Assembly (NCBI GenBank): GCA_028290465.1
Contig: JAQGJU010000116.1
Coordinates: 1-63,418, forward strand
DNA: 63,418 nt
Source of the DNA: Xanthobacteraceae bacterium
GTDB lineage: Bacteria > Pseudomonadota > Alphaproteobacteria > Rhizobiales > Xanthobacteraceae
Reading direction: 5' to 3'
In this document: positions 54,911 to 63,418 of the stretch, piece after piece
Position numbering within the stretch: the stretch's first letter is position 1
Layout: every line of letters begins with the position of its first letter
Made by a program: the position numbers and the translations under genes
The notes under the pieces: generated by a model
Databases searched by the model: none
Told to the model about the DNA's origin: nothing
The model's input: only the letters and a program-made list of their open reading frames with translations

Positions 54911-55585
54911 TTGGGTAAGCACATCACGCTGACCGCATCCGATAAGTTCCAACTCGGCGCCTATCGGGCCGATCCGGCCGAAACGCCGAAGGGCGGCGTC
55001 GTGGTGATCCAGGAGATTTTCGGCGTCAACAGTCACATCCGTTCGGTCTGCGACCGTCTCGCGGCTGCCGGTTACGCAGCGGTGGCGCCGGCGCTGTTCG
55101 ACCGGCAGCAGCCGAATTTCGAATCCGGCTACACGCCGGACGAAGTCACCAACGCCCGCAAGTTTATCGCGACGCCCGACTTCGACGCGATGCTGCGCGA
55201 CACAAAGGCGGCGATCGACGAGCTGCAATCGGCCGGACCGGTCGGCATCGTCGGCTTTTGTCTGGGCGGCTCCATCGCCTTCCTGTCGGCGACGCGGCTC
55301 GGCGGCCTGAAGGCGGCGGTCGGGTTTTACGGCGGCGCCATCGCCAAGAATGCCGATGAGACGCCGAAATGCCCGGTGCAGCTGCACTTTGGCGAGAAGG
55401 ATGCCGGCATTCCGCTCAGCGATGTCGAGATCATCAAGCAGAAGCGGCCGGACGTCGAAGTCTATGTGTATCCGGACGCCGGCCACGGCTTCCATTGCGA
55501 CGAACGCGGCGCTTATCACGAGACCAGCGCCAAGCTGGCCTGGCAGCGCGCGCTGGAGTTTCTCGGCAAGCACATGAAGGGCTAG
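54911..55585 (+). CDS. Dienelactone hydrolase-family protein
   Basis: This 224-residue alpha/beta hydrolase has the cysteine nucleophile of the dienelactone hydrolases in GFCLGG, an acid in HFGEKDAGIP and the histidine in DAGHGFHCD. The start is TTG at 54911: AGGAGG stands five bases ahead and the product begins MGKHITLTASDKFQLGAY. An ATG 39 bases upstream lacks such a site. Members open dienelactones in chloroaromatic breakdown, but many act on other esters. No aromatic-degradation genes are adjacent. Confidence 0.92.
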   Translation: MGKHITLTASDKFQLGAYRADPAETPKGGVVVIQEIFGVNSHIRSVCDRLAAAGYAAVAPALFDRQQPNFESGYTPDEVTNARKFIATPDFDAMLRDTKAAIDELQSAGPVGIVGFCLGGSIAFLSATRLGGLKAAVGFYGGAIAKNADETPKCPVQLHFGEKDAGIPLSDVEIIKQKRPDVEVYVYPDAGHGFHCDERGAYHETSAKLAWQRALEFLGKHMKG

Positions 55586-55632
55586 GCGCGTTCGCGCGTA
55601 ACTTGCGGTCGCCTAAGCGACCTTAGCGAGCG

Positions 55633-56283
55633 CTAAAACCAGCGCTCGTCGACCATCACGGTATCGCCCGGACGCAGCGGCGCATTGAGCGGCATCGCGG
55701 TGCGGACCGTCTGGCCTCCGGCATGGCGGGTGACATTGACGCTGCCGCGGCTGGCGCGCGGCGTGAAGCCGCCGGCAATCGCGATCGCGGTCTCGGCCGT
55801 CATATTGGCAACGTATGGATATTGGCCCGGCGTCGTGACTTCGCCGAGAATGAAGAACGGCCGATACACTTCGATCTCGGCGGCGACGTGCGGCTCGCGG
55901 ATGAAGCCCTGCTTCAGGCGGCCGGCAATTGCGCCGGACAATTCGGCCGGCGTCAGGCCGCGCGCATTGACGGCGCCGATCAGCGGCATGGTGATCCGGC
56001 CGGCGGCGTCGACCGCGTAGGAATTGGTCAGGCCGTCCTGACCGAACACCACGATGCGAAGCTTGTCGCCGGAATCGAGCGTGTAGCGCGCCGAGGCCTC
56101 GACCACGATCGGCTGCACGCGGCCTTTGGCAAAGCCGGTGGCCATCGTGCCGGCCGGCGCGCCATAGACCATGGCATCGAGTTCGCCACCGGACGTCACC
56201 ACAGCGACCGGCGCAGTCCGGTGCTGACAGCCGACCGCGCTCAGCAAAACGAGAATCAGGATCAGGAGGCGGGACGCCCGCAT
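55633..56283 (-). CDS. Polysaccharide export (Wza-like) lipoprotein
   Basis: The 216-residue protein has a lipoprotein signal (LLILILVLLSAVGC, lipidated Cys19), then a Poly_export domain (YTLDSGDKLRIVVFGQDGLT, IGAVNARGLTPAEL) and one SLBB-like segment (FFILGEVTTPGQYPY). Such proteins make the outer-membrane part of capsule or exopolysaccharide secretion channels. It is shorter than Wza (about 380) and matches the short Rhizobiales type. No glycosyltransferase or Wzc-like gene is adjacent. Confidence 0.92.
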   Translation of the reverse strand: MRASRLLILILVLLSAVGCQHRTAPVAVVTSGGELDAMVYGAPAGTMATGFAKGRVQPIVVEASARYTLDSGDKLRIVVFGQDGLTNSYAVDAAGRITMPLIGAVNARGLTPAELSGAIAGRLKQGFIREPHVAAEIEVYRPFFILGEVTTPGQYPYVANMTAETAIAIAGGFTPRASRGSVNVTRHAGGQTVRTAMPLNAPLRPGDTVMVDERWF

Positions 56284-56394
56284 GCAGGGTACTCGGGCCG
56301 GTTCGAGAGAGAATGCCGACCCGATTAACGCCGCGTATGGTTAACAAACCCTCACCGAACCCGTTTTCGCAAAAGATTACGCGTAGGCAACGCG

Positions 56395-57912
56395 TTAGCG
56401 CGCCAGCACCACATCGCCGACGAGCGAGGAATGATCCCACGGCACTTGTTTGCTGCGCGTCGCCTGGATCACATCGGCGCGGACCCGCCGCATCACAGAG
56501 CCGATTTCCAGGCCCTGTGTCGCCACATGCTTGAGCAGCGCGGCCGTGAACGGGCTGTTGCGGCCTTCGCCATCGAGCGCAACGTTATCGGGTTGCGTCG
56601 CATAGGCGATCAGTGTGCCGATCGCGCTTTGAATGGTCGCCAGCCCCTGCCCGACCGAGGCCGAGCGCGTACCGAGCGAACGCGCCAGCGTGCGGGCCAG
56701 CGGATTGTCCCGGCAGGCATCGAGAAAGATCAGATTCACGCGCGGCTCGGCTTCCATCTGGGCGAGCACTTGAGCGACGTCGATGGTATCGAAGGAAAGA
56801 TCGCCCGCGCGCTCCAGCTTGGCGTCGATCGGCACCAGATAATTCTTGCCGCCGACCTGCAGGCCATGTCCTGCATAGAAAAACAGCGCCAGATTCGCCC
56901 GGTCGAGCTTGCGGCCGAATTCGCGCACCTTGTCTTCCATGCCGCGCTTGTCGAGATCGCGGCCCTCGACCACATCGAAACCGAGCTTGCGCAACGCGGC
57001 TGCGACGTCGGCCGCGTCGTTCGATGGATTTGGCAGCGTGGCCGCGCTTTGATACTTGCCATTGCCAATCACCAGCGCGACGCGGACTTCGCGCGACGCG
57101 GCCGACTGCTCAGGCGATGGTGTCGGCGCCGCGACGACCGGCCGCGCGGGCGACGGTATCGCCGCGATCACAGGCTTCGGCGCGGGCGGCGCGACAACGA
57201 CAGGGGCCGGTGTCGCCGGCACTCTCGTTCCGGCGGCAGCAAGTTTCGGCTCGACGCGCTTGATGAGTTGCTCGTTCATTCCACTAAAGACGTTGGGCTC
57301 CATTTCGATGGCCCTGCGGGCATCCGCCAGCGCCTTGGCCCATTCGCCCTTTTTCTCGAAGGCCCTGGCCCGATAAGAGTGGGCCAGAACATGTTTGGCA
57401 TCTTCGCGAATGACGGCAGAAAAATCGTCTATCGCGCGGTCAAAGTCACCCTTTTCGTAATAGGCATTGCCGCGACCTTGAAAGGCGCTGGCTGTCGAGC
57501 GAATTTGAAGGACGACCGTCTGGTCGGCGATCGCGCGATCGTAATCGCCCTTATACAAATACGATTGGCCACGGATGTAGTAGGCTGAATGCAGATTCTC
57601 ACTGGTGATCTTGGCCTGAGGCCGCTGCGGCAGGATGGTGTTGATGATCTCATCGGCATCCGCGATGGCGCGATCGTACTGTCCGTCTGCAGAAAGCGAA
57701 AAGCCGCGCGCGGCGTATATTTGAGCCAGATCTTCGCCGCGAAATTTCTTGGATTCGATCAGCCGGGTGCAGGCCTTGATCAATTCCTGCCGGGCCGCCG
57801 TTTCCGGCAAAAATGTGTAGATGCACTGCTCTTTATCGCCGGCGGTCGCGGGCATCGCCCAGCCGCAGCAGATCGCCACCAAGGCCGACCCGATCAGCAG
57901 AAGACGGCGCAT
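56395..57912 (-). CDS. Exported TPR-caspase protein
   Basis: The 505-residue protein starts with a signal peptide (MRRLLLIGSALVAICCGWAM, cleavage near ATA-GD). Three or four TPR-like helical repeats follow (about 35-205; AIYAARG-type units such as YYIRGQSYLYKGDYDRAIAD). Then come a Pro/Ala linker and a C-terminal caspase domain with His349 (FFYAGHGLQ) and Cys400 (FLDACRDNP). The caspase part is closely related to the one in the caspase-WD40 protein of this window, so the two probably arose by duplication and domain exchange. The role is unknown. About 110 bases separate it from the divergent polysaccharide-export side. Confidence 0.9.
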   Translation of the reverse strand: MRRLLLIGSALVAICCGWAMPATAGDKEQCIYTFLPETAARQELIKACTRLIESKKFRGEDLAQIYAARGFSLSADGQYDRAIADADEIINTILPQRPQAKITSENLHSAYYIRGQSYLYKGDYDRAIADQTVVLQIRSTASAFQGRGNAYYEKGDFDRAIDDFSAVIREDAKHVLAHSYRARAFEKKGEWAKALADARRAIEMEPNVFSGMNEQLIKRVEPKLAAAGTRVPATPAPVVVAPPAPKPVIAAIPSPARPVVAAPTPSPEQSAASREVRVALVIGNGKYQSAATLPNPSNDAADVAAALRKLGFDVVEGRDLDKRGMEDKVREFGRKLDRANLALFFYAGHGLQVGGKNYLVPIDAKLERAGDLSFDTIDVAQVLAQMEAEPRVNLIFLDACRDNPLARTLARSLGTRSASVGQGLATIQSAIGTLIAYATQPDNVALDGEGRNSPFTAALLKHVATQGLEIGSVMRRVRADVIQATRSKQVPWDHSSLVGDVVLAR

Positions 57913-58001
57913 GGACTTCTCCCCAGTCAGCCAACGCTTACTGTTCGTCGGTGCGCAACTTAGCCGGGTTCAAGCGCTAAGACGACGGAAATGACGGAAA
58001 A

Positions 58002-58040
58002 AGCCGCGCGGTCTCCGGAAAATCCGAAAACCGCGCGGCT
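58002..58040 (-). terminator. Rho-independent terminator of msrA
   Basis: AGCCGCGCGGT (58002-58012) pairs with ACCGCGCGGCT (58030-58040); on the minus strand it is followed by five T residues. It begins 37 bases past the msrA stop codon. Confidence 0.92.
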
Positions 58041-58076
58041 ATACGTCGTCCGATCTGGCGCCGTTTAAGGTGCCGC

Positions 58077-58736
58077 CTACTCGGCCGCGACCTGGGTACC
58101 GATCTGGCAGCTCACGCCGGTGCCACCTAATCCGCAATAGCCCGCCGGGTTCTTGGCCAGATACTGCTGGTGATAGTCCTCGGCGAAATAGAACGGCGGC
58201 GCGTCGACGATCTCGGTGGTGATCGGCCCATAATTCCTGACGCGGATCGCCTTCTCATAGGCCGTTTTCGAGGCCTCGGCGGCTACTCGCTGGGCCGGCG
58301 ACGTCACATAGATTCCGGACCGGTATTGCGTGCCGATGTCGTTGCCCTGGCGCATGCCCTGGGTCGGGTCATGGGCTTCCCAGAAGGTCTTGAGCAGTGC
58401 CTCGTACGAGGTCTTGCTCGGATCGTAGACCACCAGCACCACTTCGTTGTGGCCGGTGCGACCGCTGCACACTTCTTCATAGGTCGGGTTCGGCGTAGGG
58501 CCGCCGATATAGCCGACCGCCGTCACATGCACGCCGTCGCCAAGCTGCCAGAATTTGCGTTCCGCGCCCCAGAAACAGCCGAAGCCGAAAATCGCGGTCT
58601 CGAAGCCCGCCGGATACGGGCCCTTGAGCGCCTTGCCGTTGACGAAATGGCTCTTGGCGGTCGGGATCTCGCTCGCCCGACCCGGCAGCGCGTCGGCGGC
58701 CGACGGCAGGTCGAGCTTCTTCTTGAAATTGAACAT
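58077..58736 (-). CDS. msrA: Peptide methionine sulfoxide reductase MsrA
   Basis: MsrA repairs the S-epimer of oxidised methionine. The 219-residue protein contains the active site GFGCFWG with Cys54, the [15 protein letters not shown] segment, and the C-terminal resolving cysteines in [13 protein letters not shown]. No signal peptide is seen, so it should be cytoplasmic. The upstream side holds about 295 bases with no gene up to the GlcG/HbpS-type gene. No msrB is nearby. High confidence. Confidence 0.97.
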   Translation of the reverse strand: MFNFKKKLDLPSAADALPGRASEIPTAKSHFVNGKALKGPYPAGFETAIFGFGCFWGAERKFWQLGDGVHVTAVGYIGGPTPNPTYEEVCSGRTGHNEVVLVVYDPSKTSYEALLKTFWEAHDPTQGMRQGNDIGTQYRSGIYVTSPAQRVAAEASKTAYEKAIRVRNYGPITTEIVDAPPFYFAEDYHQQYLAKNPAGYCGLGGTGVSCQIGTQVAAE

Positions 58737-59032
58737 GGGATCGCCTCCTGCTGGTGCGGTGGATATGAAGTTCCTCCTATTTTGCGGCGGGCTCGCAGAG
58801 GAATTTCAAATCCAAAACCGCACTAGAAACATGAAATTGCCAGTGTCCCTAATATAGGTGCAGGGCGGCGCCGGCGCACGTCATCGGCCGATCACATCTC
58901 GGCCAAGAAACCGGGCAGGAAGTCTTCATATGGCGCCCCTTGATCGCGTCCCCTGGCGGCTTATTGTGCCGGCCTCACCCTGCTTCGCGATTCTCCGGCG
59001 CCCTGAGCCGGCGCGACCGTTCCGGAGGCTCC

Positions 59033-59569
59033 ATGCTCAAGTTCACCCCGTTGGCGTTGTGTCTGCTGTTGCTGGCCGATCCGGCCGCCGCGCAGGCCAC
59101 CGCACCTACCGCCGCGCCCGCTACCGCGCCTGCCGCCACGCAATCGACCGCCACGCTGCCCTACGGGACGGTGATCCCATACGAAGCCGCCAAGAAGGCG
59201 ATGGCCGCCGCCGAGGCCGAGGCGATCAAGAACAAATGGCCGGTCGTGATCGCGATCATCGACAGCGGCGGCAACATGGTGATGCTGCACAAATTCGACG
59301 ACACGCAGATCTCGGCGATCTCGTCGTCCGAAGGCAAGGCCCGCACCGCGCTCGCCTACAAGCGCGCCAGCAAGGATCTGGAAGACGCGATCGCGGCCGG
59401 CGGCGCCGGATTGCGACTGGTCGGCCTGCAGGGCGTTACCGCGCTGGAAGGCGGCCTGCCGATCGTGATCGACGGCAAGATTGCCGGCGCGATCGGCGTG
59501 TCGGGCGTGCTCTCGGCCTACAATACCCAGGTCGCCAAGGCCGGCGCCGAAGCGGCCAGCAAGCCGTAA
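59033..59569 (+). CDS. Exported GlcG/HbpS-family protein
   Basis: The ATG at 59033 follows GGAGG by four bases; longer frames upstream are not supported. The 178-residue product has a signal peptide (MLKFTPLALCLLLLADPAAA), a short Thr/Ala/Pro spacer and a GlcG/HbpS (DUF336) domain: AAKKAMAAAEAEAIKNKWPV, IAIIDSGGNMVML, and GLPIVIDGKIAGAIGVSG. Family members bind heme or cobalamin, or are linked to glycolate and propanediol use; the ligand here is unknown. The gene stands alone. Confidence 0.9.
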   Translation: MLKFTPLALCLLLLADPAAAQATAPTAAPATAPAATQSTATLPYGTVIPYEAAKKAMAAAEAEAIKNKWPVVIAIIDSGGNMVMLHKFDDTQISAISSSEGKARTALAYKRASKDLEDAIAAGGAGLRLVGLQGVTALEGGLPIVIDGKIAGAIGVSGVLSAYNTQVAKAGAEAASKP

Positions 59570-59593
59570 GGTGTGAATCCGGTCCGCCCGGTA

Positions 59594-59914
59594 TCAATCC
59601 CGCGCGTAGCCGATCAGCGGCTTCTTCTTGCGCCCGAGCAGGATCAGCAGCGCGCCGATCATCGCCAACACCAGCCAGGACGGTGCCGTCAGCACCGTCA
59701 GGGCCACCGGATCCCACAACCAGACGGCGACATGCCGTTCGATGGCCGGCTGCAACAGCAGCAGGCTGTTCTGATGCACGTTCGACCACACATCGCCGAC
59801 CTGGGTGATGAAGATCTTGTTGCCGGCGATCGAACGGGTGCCGTCATAGACGAACAGAATGAAGGCCAGCGCGATCAGCATCAGGCCGAGAAGGCGGAAC
59901 AGGAAACGGATCAT
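59594..59914 (-). CDS. Small inner-membrane protein, two helices
   Basis: The 106-residue protein (MIRFLFRLLGLMLIALAFIL...) has a hydrophobic N-terminal helix, a polar middle part with NKIFITQVGDVWSNVHQNSL, a second helix (VLTAPSWLVLAMIGALLILL) and a basic end (GRKKKPLIGYARD). Both ends should be cytoplasmic. The frame continues upstream to 59980, but the ATG at 59914 starts directly at the membrane helix. It is convergent with the GlcG/HbpS-type gene. Function unknown. Confidence 0.72.
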   Translation of the reverse strand: MIRFLFRLLGLMLIALAFILFVYDGTRSIAGNKIFITQVGDVWSNVHQNSLLLLQPAIERHVAVWLWDPVALTVLTAPSWLVLAMIGALLILLGRKKKPLIGYARD

Positions 59915-60121
59915 GGGGTGCCGGGGTCCGGGGGCGCGTGGAACGGGCGCAGCGACTCCGCTTACCCCGCGCCGCGACAAGGTTCAATCCAAACGTGTCG
60001 GCAAATTGTCGCCCTAGGCTTTACGGCATATCCGAATTGCGTCGCCTCCCTTGAGCTAAGGCCATGGCTTCCGCTAACGTCCCGGCCCGGCGTGCCGGGA
60101 CCAATGCTTTAGGGAGAGAAT

Positions 60122-62401
60122 ATGTCCAATAAAGACAGTGGGCGCGGCAAGCGGCCGACCTTTACCGATCAGGAAGCCCTGCTGTTTCACAGCCAGGGAC
60201 GGCCCGGCAAGCTCGAAGTGGTCGCCACCAAGCCGATGGCGACGCAGCGCGACTTGTCGTTGGCCTATTCGCCGGGTGTCGCGATTCCGGTGCTGGCCAT
60301 CGCCGAGGATGAGAGCCGCGCCTACGACTACACGACCAAAGGTAATTTCGTCGCCGTCATCACCAACGGCACGGCCATTCTGGGACTCGGCAATCGCGGC
60401 GCGCTGGCCGCCAAGCCGGTGATGGAGGGCAAGGCGGTACTGTTCAAGCGCTTCGCCGACATCGATTCCATCGACCTCGAAGTCTCGACCGAGGACCCGG
60501 ACGAGTTCGTCAATTCCATCCGGTATCTCGGCAAGAGCTGGGGCGGCATCAATCTCGAGGACATCAAGGCGCCGGAATGCTTCGTGATCGAGCAGCGCCT
60601 GCGCGAACTGCTCGACATCCCGGTATTTCACGACGACCAGCACGGCACCGCCATCATCGCGGCGGCCGGCCTGATCAACGCGCTCGACCTGACCGGACGC
60701 GACGTCAAAACCACCAAGCTGGTGTGCAACGGCGCCGGCGCCGCCGGCATCGCCTGTCTTGAACTGCTCAAGGCGATCGGCTTCACGCCCGACAACCTGA
60801 TCCTGTGCGACACCAAGGGCGTAGTCTATCAGGGCCGCACCGAAGGCATGAACCAGTGGAAGTCGGCGCATGCGACCAAGACCGATGCCCGCACCTTGGA
60901 GCAAGCCCTGAAAGGTGCCGACGTGTTCTTCGGCCTGTCCGCCAAGGGCGCGGTGACCAAGGACATGGTCAAGTCGATGGCCGCCAAGCCGATCATTTTC
61001 GCGATGGCCAATCCGGACCCGGAAATCACCGCCGAAGAGGTCGCCGAAGTGCGCGACGACGCCATCATGGCGACCGGCCGCTCGGACTATCCGAACCAAG
61101 TCAACAACGTGCTCGGCTTTCCGTACATCTTCCGCGGCGCGCTCGACGTGCGCGCCACCACCATCAACATGGAAATGAAGATCGCGGCGGCGCGGGCGCT
61201 CGCCGCTCTGGCCCGCGAGGACGTGCCCGACGAAGTCGCCGCCGCCTACGGGGCGCGGCCGAAATACGGCCCGGACTACATCATTCCGGTGCCGTTCGAC
61301 CCGCGGCTGATCTCGGCGATTCCGCCCGCCATCGCGCAGGCTGCGATGGATACCGGCGTCGCCCGCCGGCCGATCGTCGACATGGACGCTTACCGCGCGC
61401 AACTGCGCTCGCGGCTGGATCCGGTCGCCGGCGTGCTGGCGCGGGTGTTCGAGCGGCTGCGCCGGCATCCGCGCCGTGTCGTGTTCGCCGAGGGCGAGGA
61501 GGATCAGGTGATCCGCGCCGCCGCCAGCTTCGTGCAGCAGGGCCTCGGCACCGCGCTGCTGGTCGGACGCGAGGACCGCGTGCAAGCCAGCGCCAAGAAT
61601 CTCGGCATCGAACTCGGCACCGGCATCCAGATCATCAATGCGCGGCTGTCGAAGCGCAATGCCGTTTACGCAGCGCATTTGTACGAACGCTTGCAGCGCA
61701 AGGGTTTCCTGCAGCGCGACGTGCAACGCCTGGTCAATCAGGACCGCAATCATTTCGCCGCCTGCATGGTGGCGCTCGGCGACGCCGATGCGATGATCAC
61801 CGGCGTCACCCGCAACTTCTCGGTGGCGCTGGAAGACATCCAGCGCTGCATCGATCCGAAACCCGGCCACCGGGTGATCGGGGTATCGATAGTGTTGACG
61901 CGCAGCCGCAACGTGCTGGTCGCCGACACCGCCGTCACCGAGATGCCGGAGGCGCAGGACATCGCCGATATCGCCATCGAGGCGGCCGGCGTTGCGCGCC
62001 GGCTCGGCTATGAGCCGCGCCTCGCGCTGCTGGCGTTTTCGAATTTCGGCCATCCGCCAGGCGAACGCGCGGCCCGGGTGCAGGAGGCAGTGCGCATCCT
62101 CGACAAGCGCCGCGTCGATTTCGAGTATGACGGCGAGATGGCGGCCGACGTCGCGCTCAATGCCGACCTGATGGCGGCCTATCCGTTCTGCCGGCTGTCC
62201 GGCCCGGCCAATGTCCTGATCATGCCGGCGTTCCACTCGGCATCGATCTCGACCAAGATGATGCAGGAACTCGGCGGCGCCACCGTAATCGGGCCGATCC
62301 TGGTCGGGCTCGACAGGCCGGTGCAAATCGTGTCGCTGTCGGCCAACGATTCCGAACTCGTCAATATGGCGGCGCTGGCGGCCTTCAACGTCAGCGGCTG
62401 A
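60122..62401 (+). CDS. maeB: NADP-type malic enzyme with phosphotransacetylase-like domain
   Basis: MaeB decarboxylates malate to pyruvate with NAD(P), feeding NADPH and gluconeogenesis. The 759-residue protein has the malic N-terminal domain (about 20-155), a Rossmann-type NAD domain (about 168-400, with [17 protein letters not shown]), and a phosphotransacetylase-like C-terminal domain (about 425-755, with [20 protein letters not shown]) that in relatives regulates the enzyme by acetyl-CoA. GGGAGA stands before the ATG. The family is common in rhizobia (DME/TME). High confidence for the family; NAD versus NADP preference is not decided. Confidence 0.95.
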   Translation: MSNKDSGRGKRPTFTDQEALLFHSQGRPGKLEVVATKPMATQRDLSLAYSPGVAIPVLAIAEDESRAYDYTTKGNFVAVITNGTAILGLGNRGALAAKPVMEGKAVLFKRFADIDSIDLEVSTEDPDEFVNSIRYLGKSWGGINLEDIKAPECFVIEQRLRELLDIPVFHDDQHGTAIIAAAGLINALDLTGRDVKTTKLVCNGAGAAGIACLELLKAIGFTPDNLILCDTKGVVYQGRTEGMNQWKSAHATKTDARTLEQALKGADVFFGLSAKGAVTKDMVKSMAAKPIIFAMANPDPEITAEEVAEVRDDAIMATGRSDYPNQVNNVLGFPYIFRGALDVRATTINMEMKIAAARALAALAREDVPDEVAAAYGARPKYGPDYIIPVPFDPRLISAIPPAIAQAAMDTGVARRPIVDMDAYRAQLRSRLDPVAGVLARVFERLRRHPRRVVFAEGEEDQVIRAAASFVQQGLGTALLVGREDRVQASAKNLGIELGTGIQIINARLSKRNAVYAAHLYERLQRKGFLQRDVQRLVNQDRNHFAACMVALGDADAMITGVTRNFSVALEDIQRCIDPKPGHRVIGVSIVLTRSRNVLVADTAVTEMPEAQDIADIAIEAAGVARRLGYEPRLALLAFSNFGHPPGERAARVQEAVRILDKRRVDFEYDGEMAADVALNADLMAAYPFCRLSGPANVLIMPAFHSASISTKMMQELGGATVIGPILVGLDRPVQIVSLSANDSELVNMAALAAFNVSG

Positions 62402-62439
62402 CCCATCCAAGAACCAACAGAATAACAAGGAGAACCCAC

Positions 62440-63333
62440 GTGACTGAACGAACTCTGCGCGGCGTCATCGCCGCGATCTCGACCCCGATCGACGCCAAGG
62501 GCGAGCCCGATCTCGGCCGCGTCACCAAGCTGGCGCGCCATCTGCTCGACAATGGCTGCGACGGCCTGAACGTGCTCGGCACCACCGGCGAGGCGACCTC
62601 GTTCTCGGTGGCGCAGCGCAAGGCGGTGATGAGCGCCTATAAAGAGGCCGGCCTGCCGATGCAGCGGCTGATGGTCGGCACCGGCGCCGCGGCGATCGCC
62701 GACGCGGTCGAGTTGACCCGGCACGCCGCTGCCCTTGGCTTCGCGGGCGCTCTGGTGCTGCCGCCGTTCTATTATAAAGGCGTGCCGGACGACGGCCTCG
62801 TCGCCTATATCGGCGAGATCGTGCAGGCGACTTCGGCTGGTCCGGTGCCGCTCTATCTCTATCATTTCCCGGCACAGTCCGGCCTGCCGTGGAGCGTCAA
62901 GCTGATCCGCCGGCTGCGCGAACTTCACGGCACCCGCATCGCCGGCATGAAGGATTCCTCTGGCGACATGCCGTATGCGCGCGAGGCCGCCACGATCGAA
63001 GACTTCGACGTGTTCCCGTCCACCGAGGCCTGCCTGATCGAGGCCCGCACCGGCATCTTCGCCGGCTGCATTTCGGCGACCACCAACCTCAATGCGGATC
63101 TCGCGCAACGCGCCTGGAGCCAGGGCGATGCCGCCGCGCAAGACCAGGCGGTGACCATCCGCAAGCTGTTCGATGGCAAGGCGCTGGTGTCGGGCGTCAA
63201 GGCGCTGCTCGCCCATATCCATGGCGATCCGGCGATCGCCCGGGTCAAGCCGCCGCTGGTGGATTTCTCGGCGGCCGACCGCGCCGCCGTGATCGCCGGC
63301 TATGAGGACGTGCGGGCCAAACGGGCCGCCTAG
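62440..63333 (+). CDS. DapA-family class I aldolase/lyase
   Basis: The GTG at 62440 has AAGGAG seven bases ahead. The 297-residue TIM-barrel protein has the family features: GTTGEATSF for pyruvate binding, the Schiff-base lysine in GMKDSSGD, and the tyrosine region LYLYHFP. True dihydrodipicolinate synthases have YNVP-type motifs here, so a different aldol donor or acceptor is likely. It follows maeB by 38 bases and may be co-transcribed; MaeB makes pyruvate, the usual donor for this family. Call it a DapA-family enzyme of unknown substrate. Confidence 0.9.
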   Translation: MTERTLRGVIAAISTPIDAKGEPDLGRVTKLARHLLDNGCDGLNVLGTTGEATSFSVAQRKAVMSAYKEAGLPMQRLMVGTGAAAIADAVELTRHAAALGFAGALVLPPFYYKGVPDDGLVAYIGEIVQATSAGPVPLYLYHFPAQSGLPWSVKLIRRLRELHGTRIAGMKDSSGDMPYAREAATIEDFDVFPSTEACLIEARTGIFAGCISATTNLNADLAQRAWSQGDAAAQDQAVTIRKLFDGKALVSGVKALLAHIHGDPAIARVKPPLVDFSAADRAAVIAGYEDVRAKRAA

Positions 63334-63381
63334 AGCGCGTCCAGCAAAAGTGGACACCGGTTTTGCGTCCGGACGCGCTCT
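63332..63381. repeat. Palindromic repeat, family A, overlapping the lyase stop codon
   Basis: AGAGCGCGTCC (63332-63342) pairs with GGACGCGCTCT (63371-63381). The 50 bases differ from the copy at 50582-50631 at one core position (AAAAGTGG against AAAAGCGG). Again the element begins inside the TAG stop codon of the gene. Confidence 0.9.
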
Positions 63382-63418
63382 AGATCTTTAGAGTGACGCG
63401 TTAGATCTTTAGAGTGAC
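63381..63418. repeat. Tandem 21-bp repeat at the window edge
   Basis: TAGATCTTTAGAGTGACGCG plus T (63381-63401) is followed by a second copy of its first 17 bases, cut by the window end. It occupies the place where a family B element would be expected. Confidence 0.85.

Noticed and set aside
60074-62428. 784-codon open frame antisense to maeB
   Set aside because: Same reason: a shadow of a strongly supported gene, with no motif or ribosome binding site.

Overview
The window looks like chromosomal DNA of a high-GC alphaproteobacterium of the order Hyphomicrobiales (Rhizobiales), probably the Xanthobacteraceae/Nitrobacteraceae group. The evidence is an ActS/ActR (RegB/RegA) redox two-component pair, MmcB, a malic enzyme fused to a phosphotransacetylase-like domain, an intracellular PHA depolymerase, several orphan Bug/TctC-type solute-binding proteins, two L,D-transpeptidases and many intergenic palindromic repeats. 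The species is not determined.

0-18 kb is mostly household content: the 3' part of mutS, an OsmC-like protein, a chemoreceptor, a zinc alcohol dehydrogenase, a sulfonate/nitrate/taurine-type ABC importer (binding protein, permease, ATPase), glnD, PBP1A, a Bcr/CflA-type efflux pump and a YgjP-type metallopeptidase. 18-37 kb holds phaZ, an ABC-2 exporter, actS-actR, a likely operon of caspase-WD40, mtnA and mmcB, a secreted VWA protein, an esterase, a TauE/SafE permease, a polysaccharide deacetylase, glutaryl-CoA dehydrogenase, a double LprI-like secreted protein, two Bug proteins (one decayed) and tRNA-Arg(CCG).

37-48 kb looks accessory. It has a LysR regulator divergent from an aldo/keto reductase and FMN reductase pair, a two-gene operon of alpha/beta hydrolase plus an 843-aa cytoplasmic caspase homologue, a PAS-GGDEF protein, and an AT-richer cassette with a Tat-type Bug protein divergent from an arylmalonate-decarboxylase-like enzyme. 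Two broken pieces of a DUF427 gene lie beside these modules and an intact DUF427 gene follows at 48.2 kb, so this stretch has been rearranged. 48-63.4 kb returns to envelope and metabolic genes: DUF3108, two L,D-transpeptidases, LLM oxidoreductase, dienelactone hydrolase, polysaccharide export lipoprotein, TPR-caspase, msrA, a GlcG/HbpS-type protein, maeB and a DapA-family lyase.

The best candidate for an undescribed system is the hydrolase-caspase operon (40293-44068). The window also carries two exported caspase homologues of different architecture. A modular family of palindromic repeats, with different arms around a shared core, recurs across the window and twice overlaps the stop codon of a gene.
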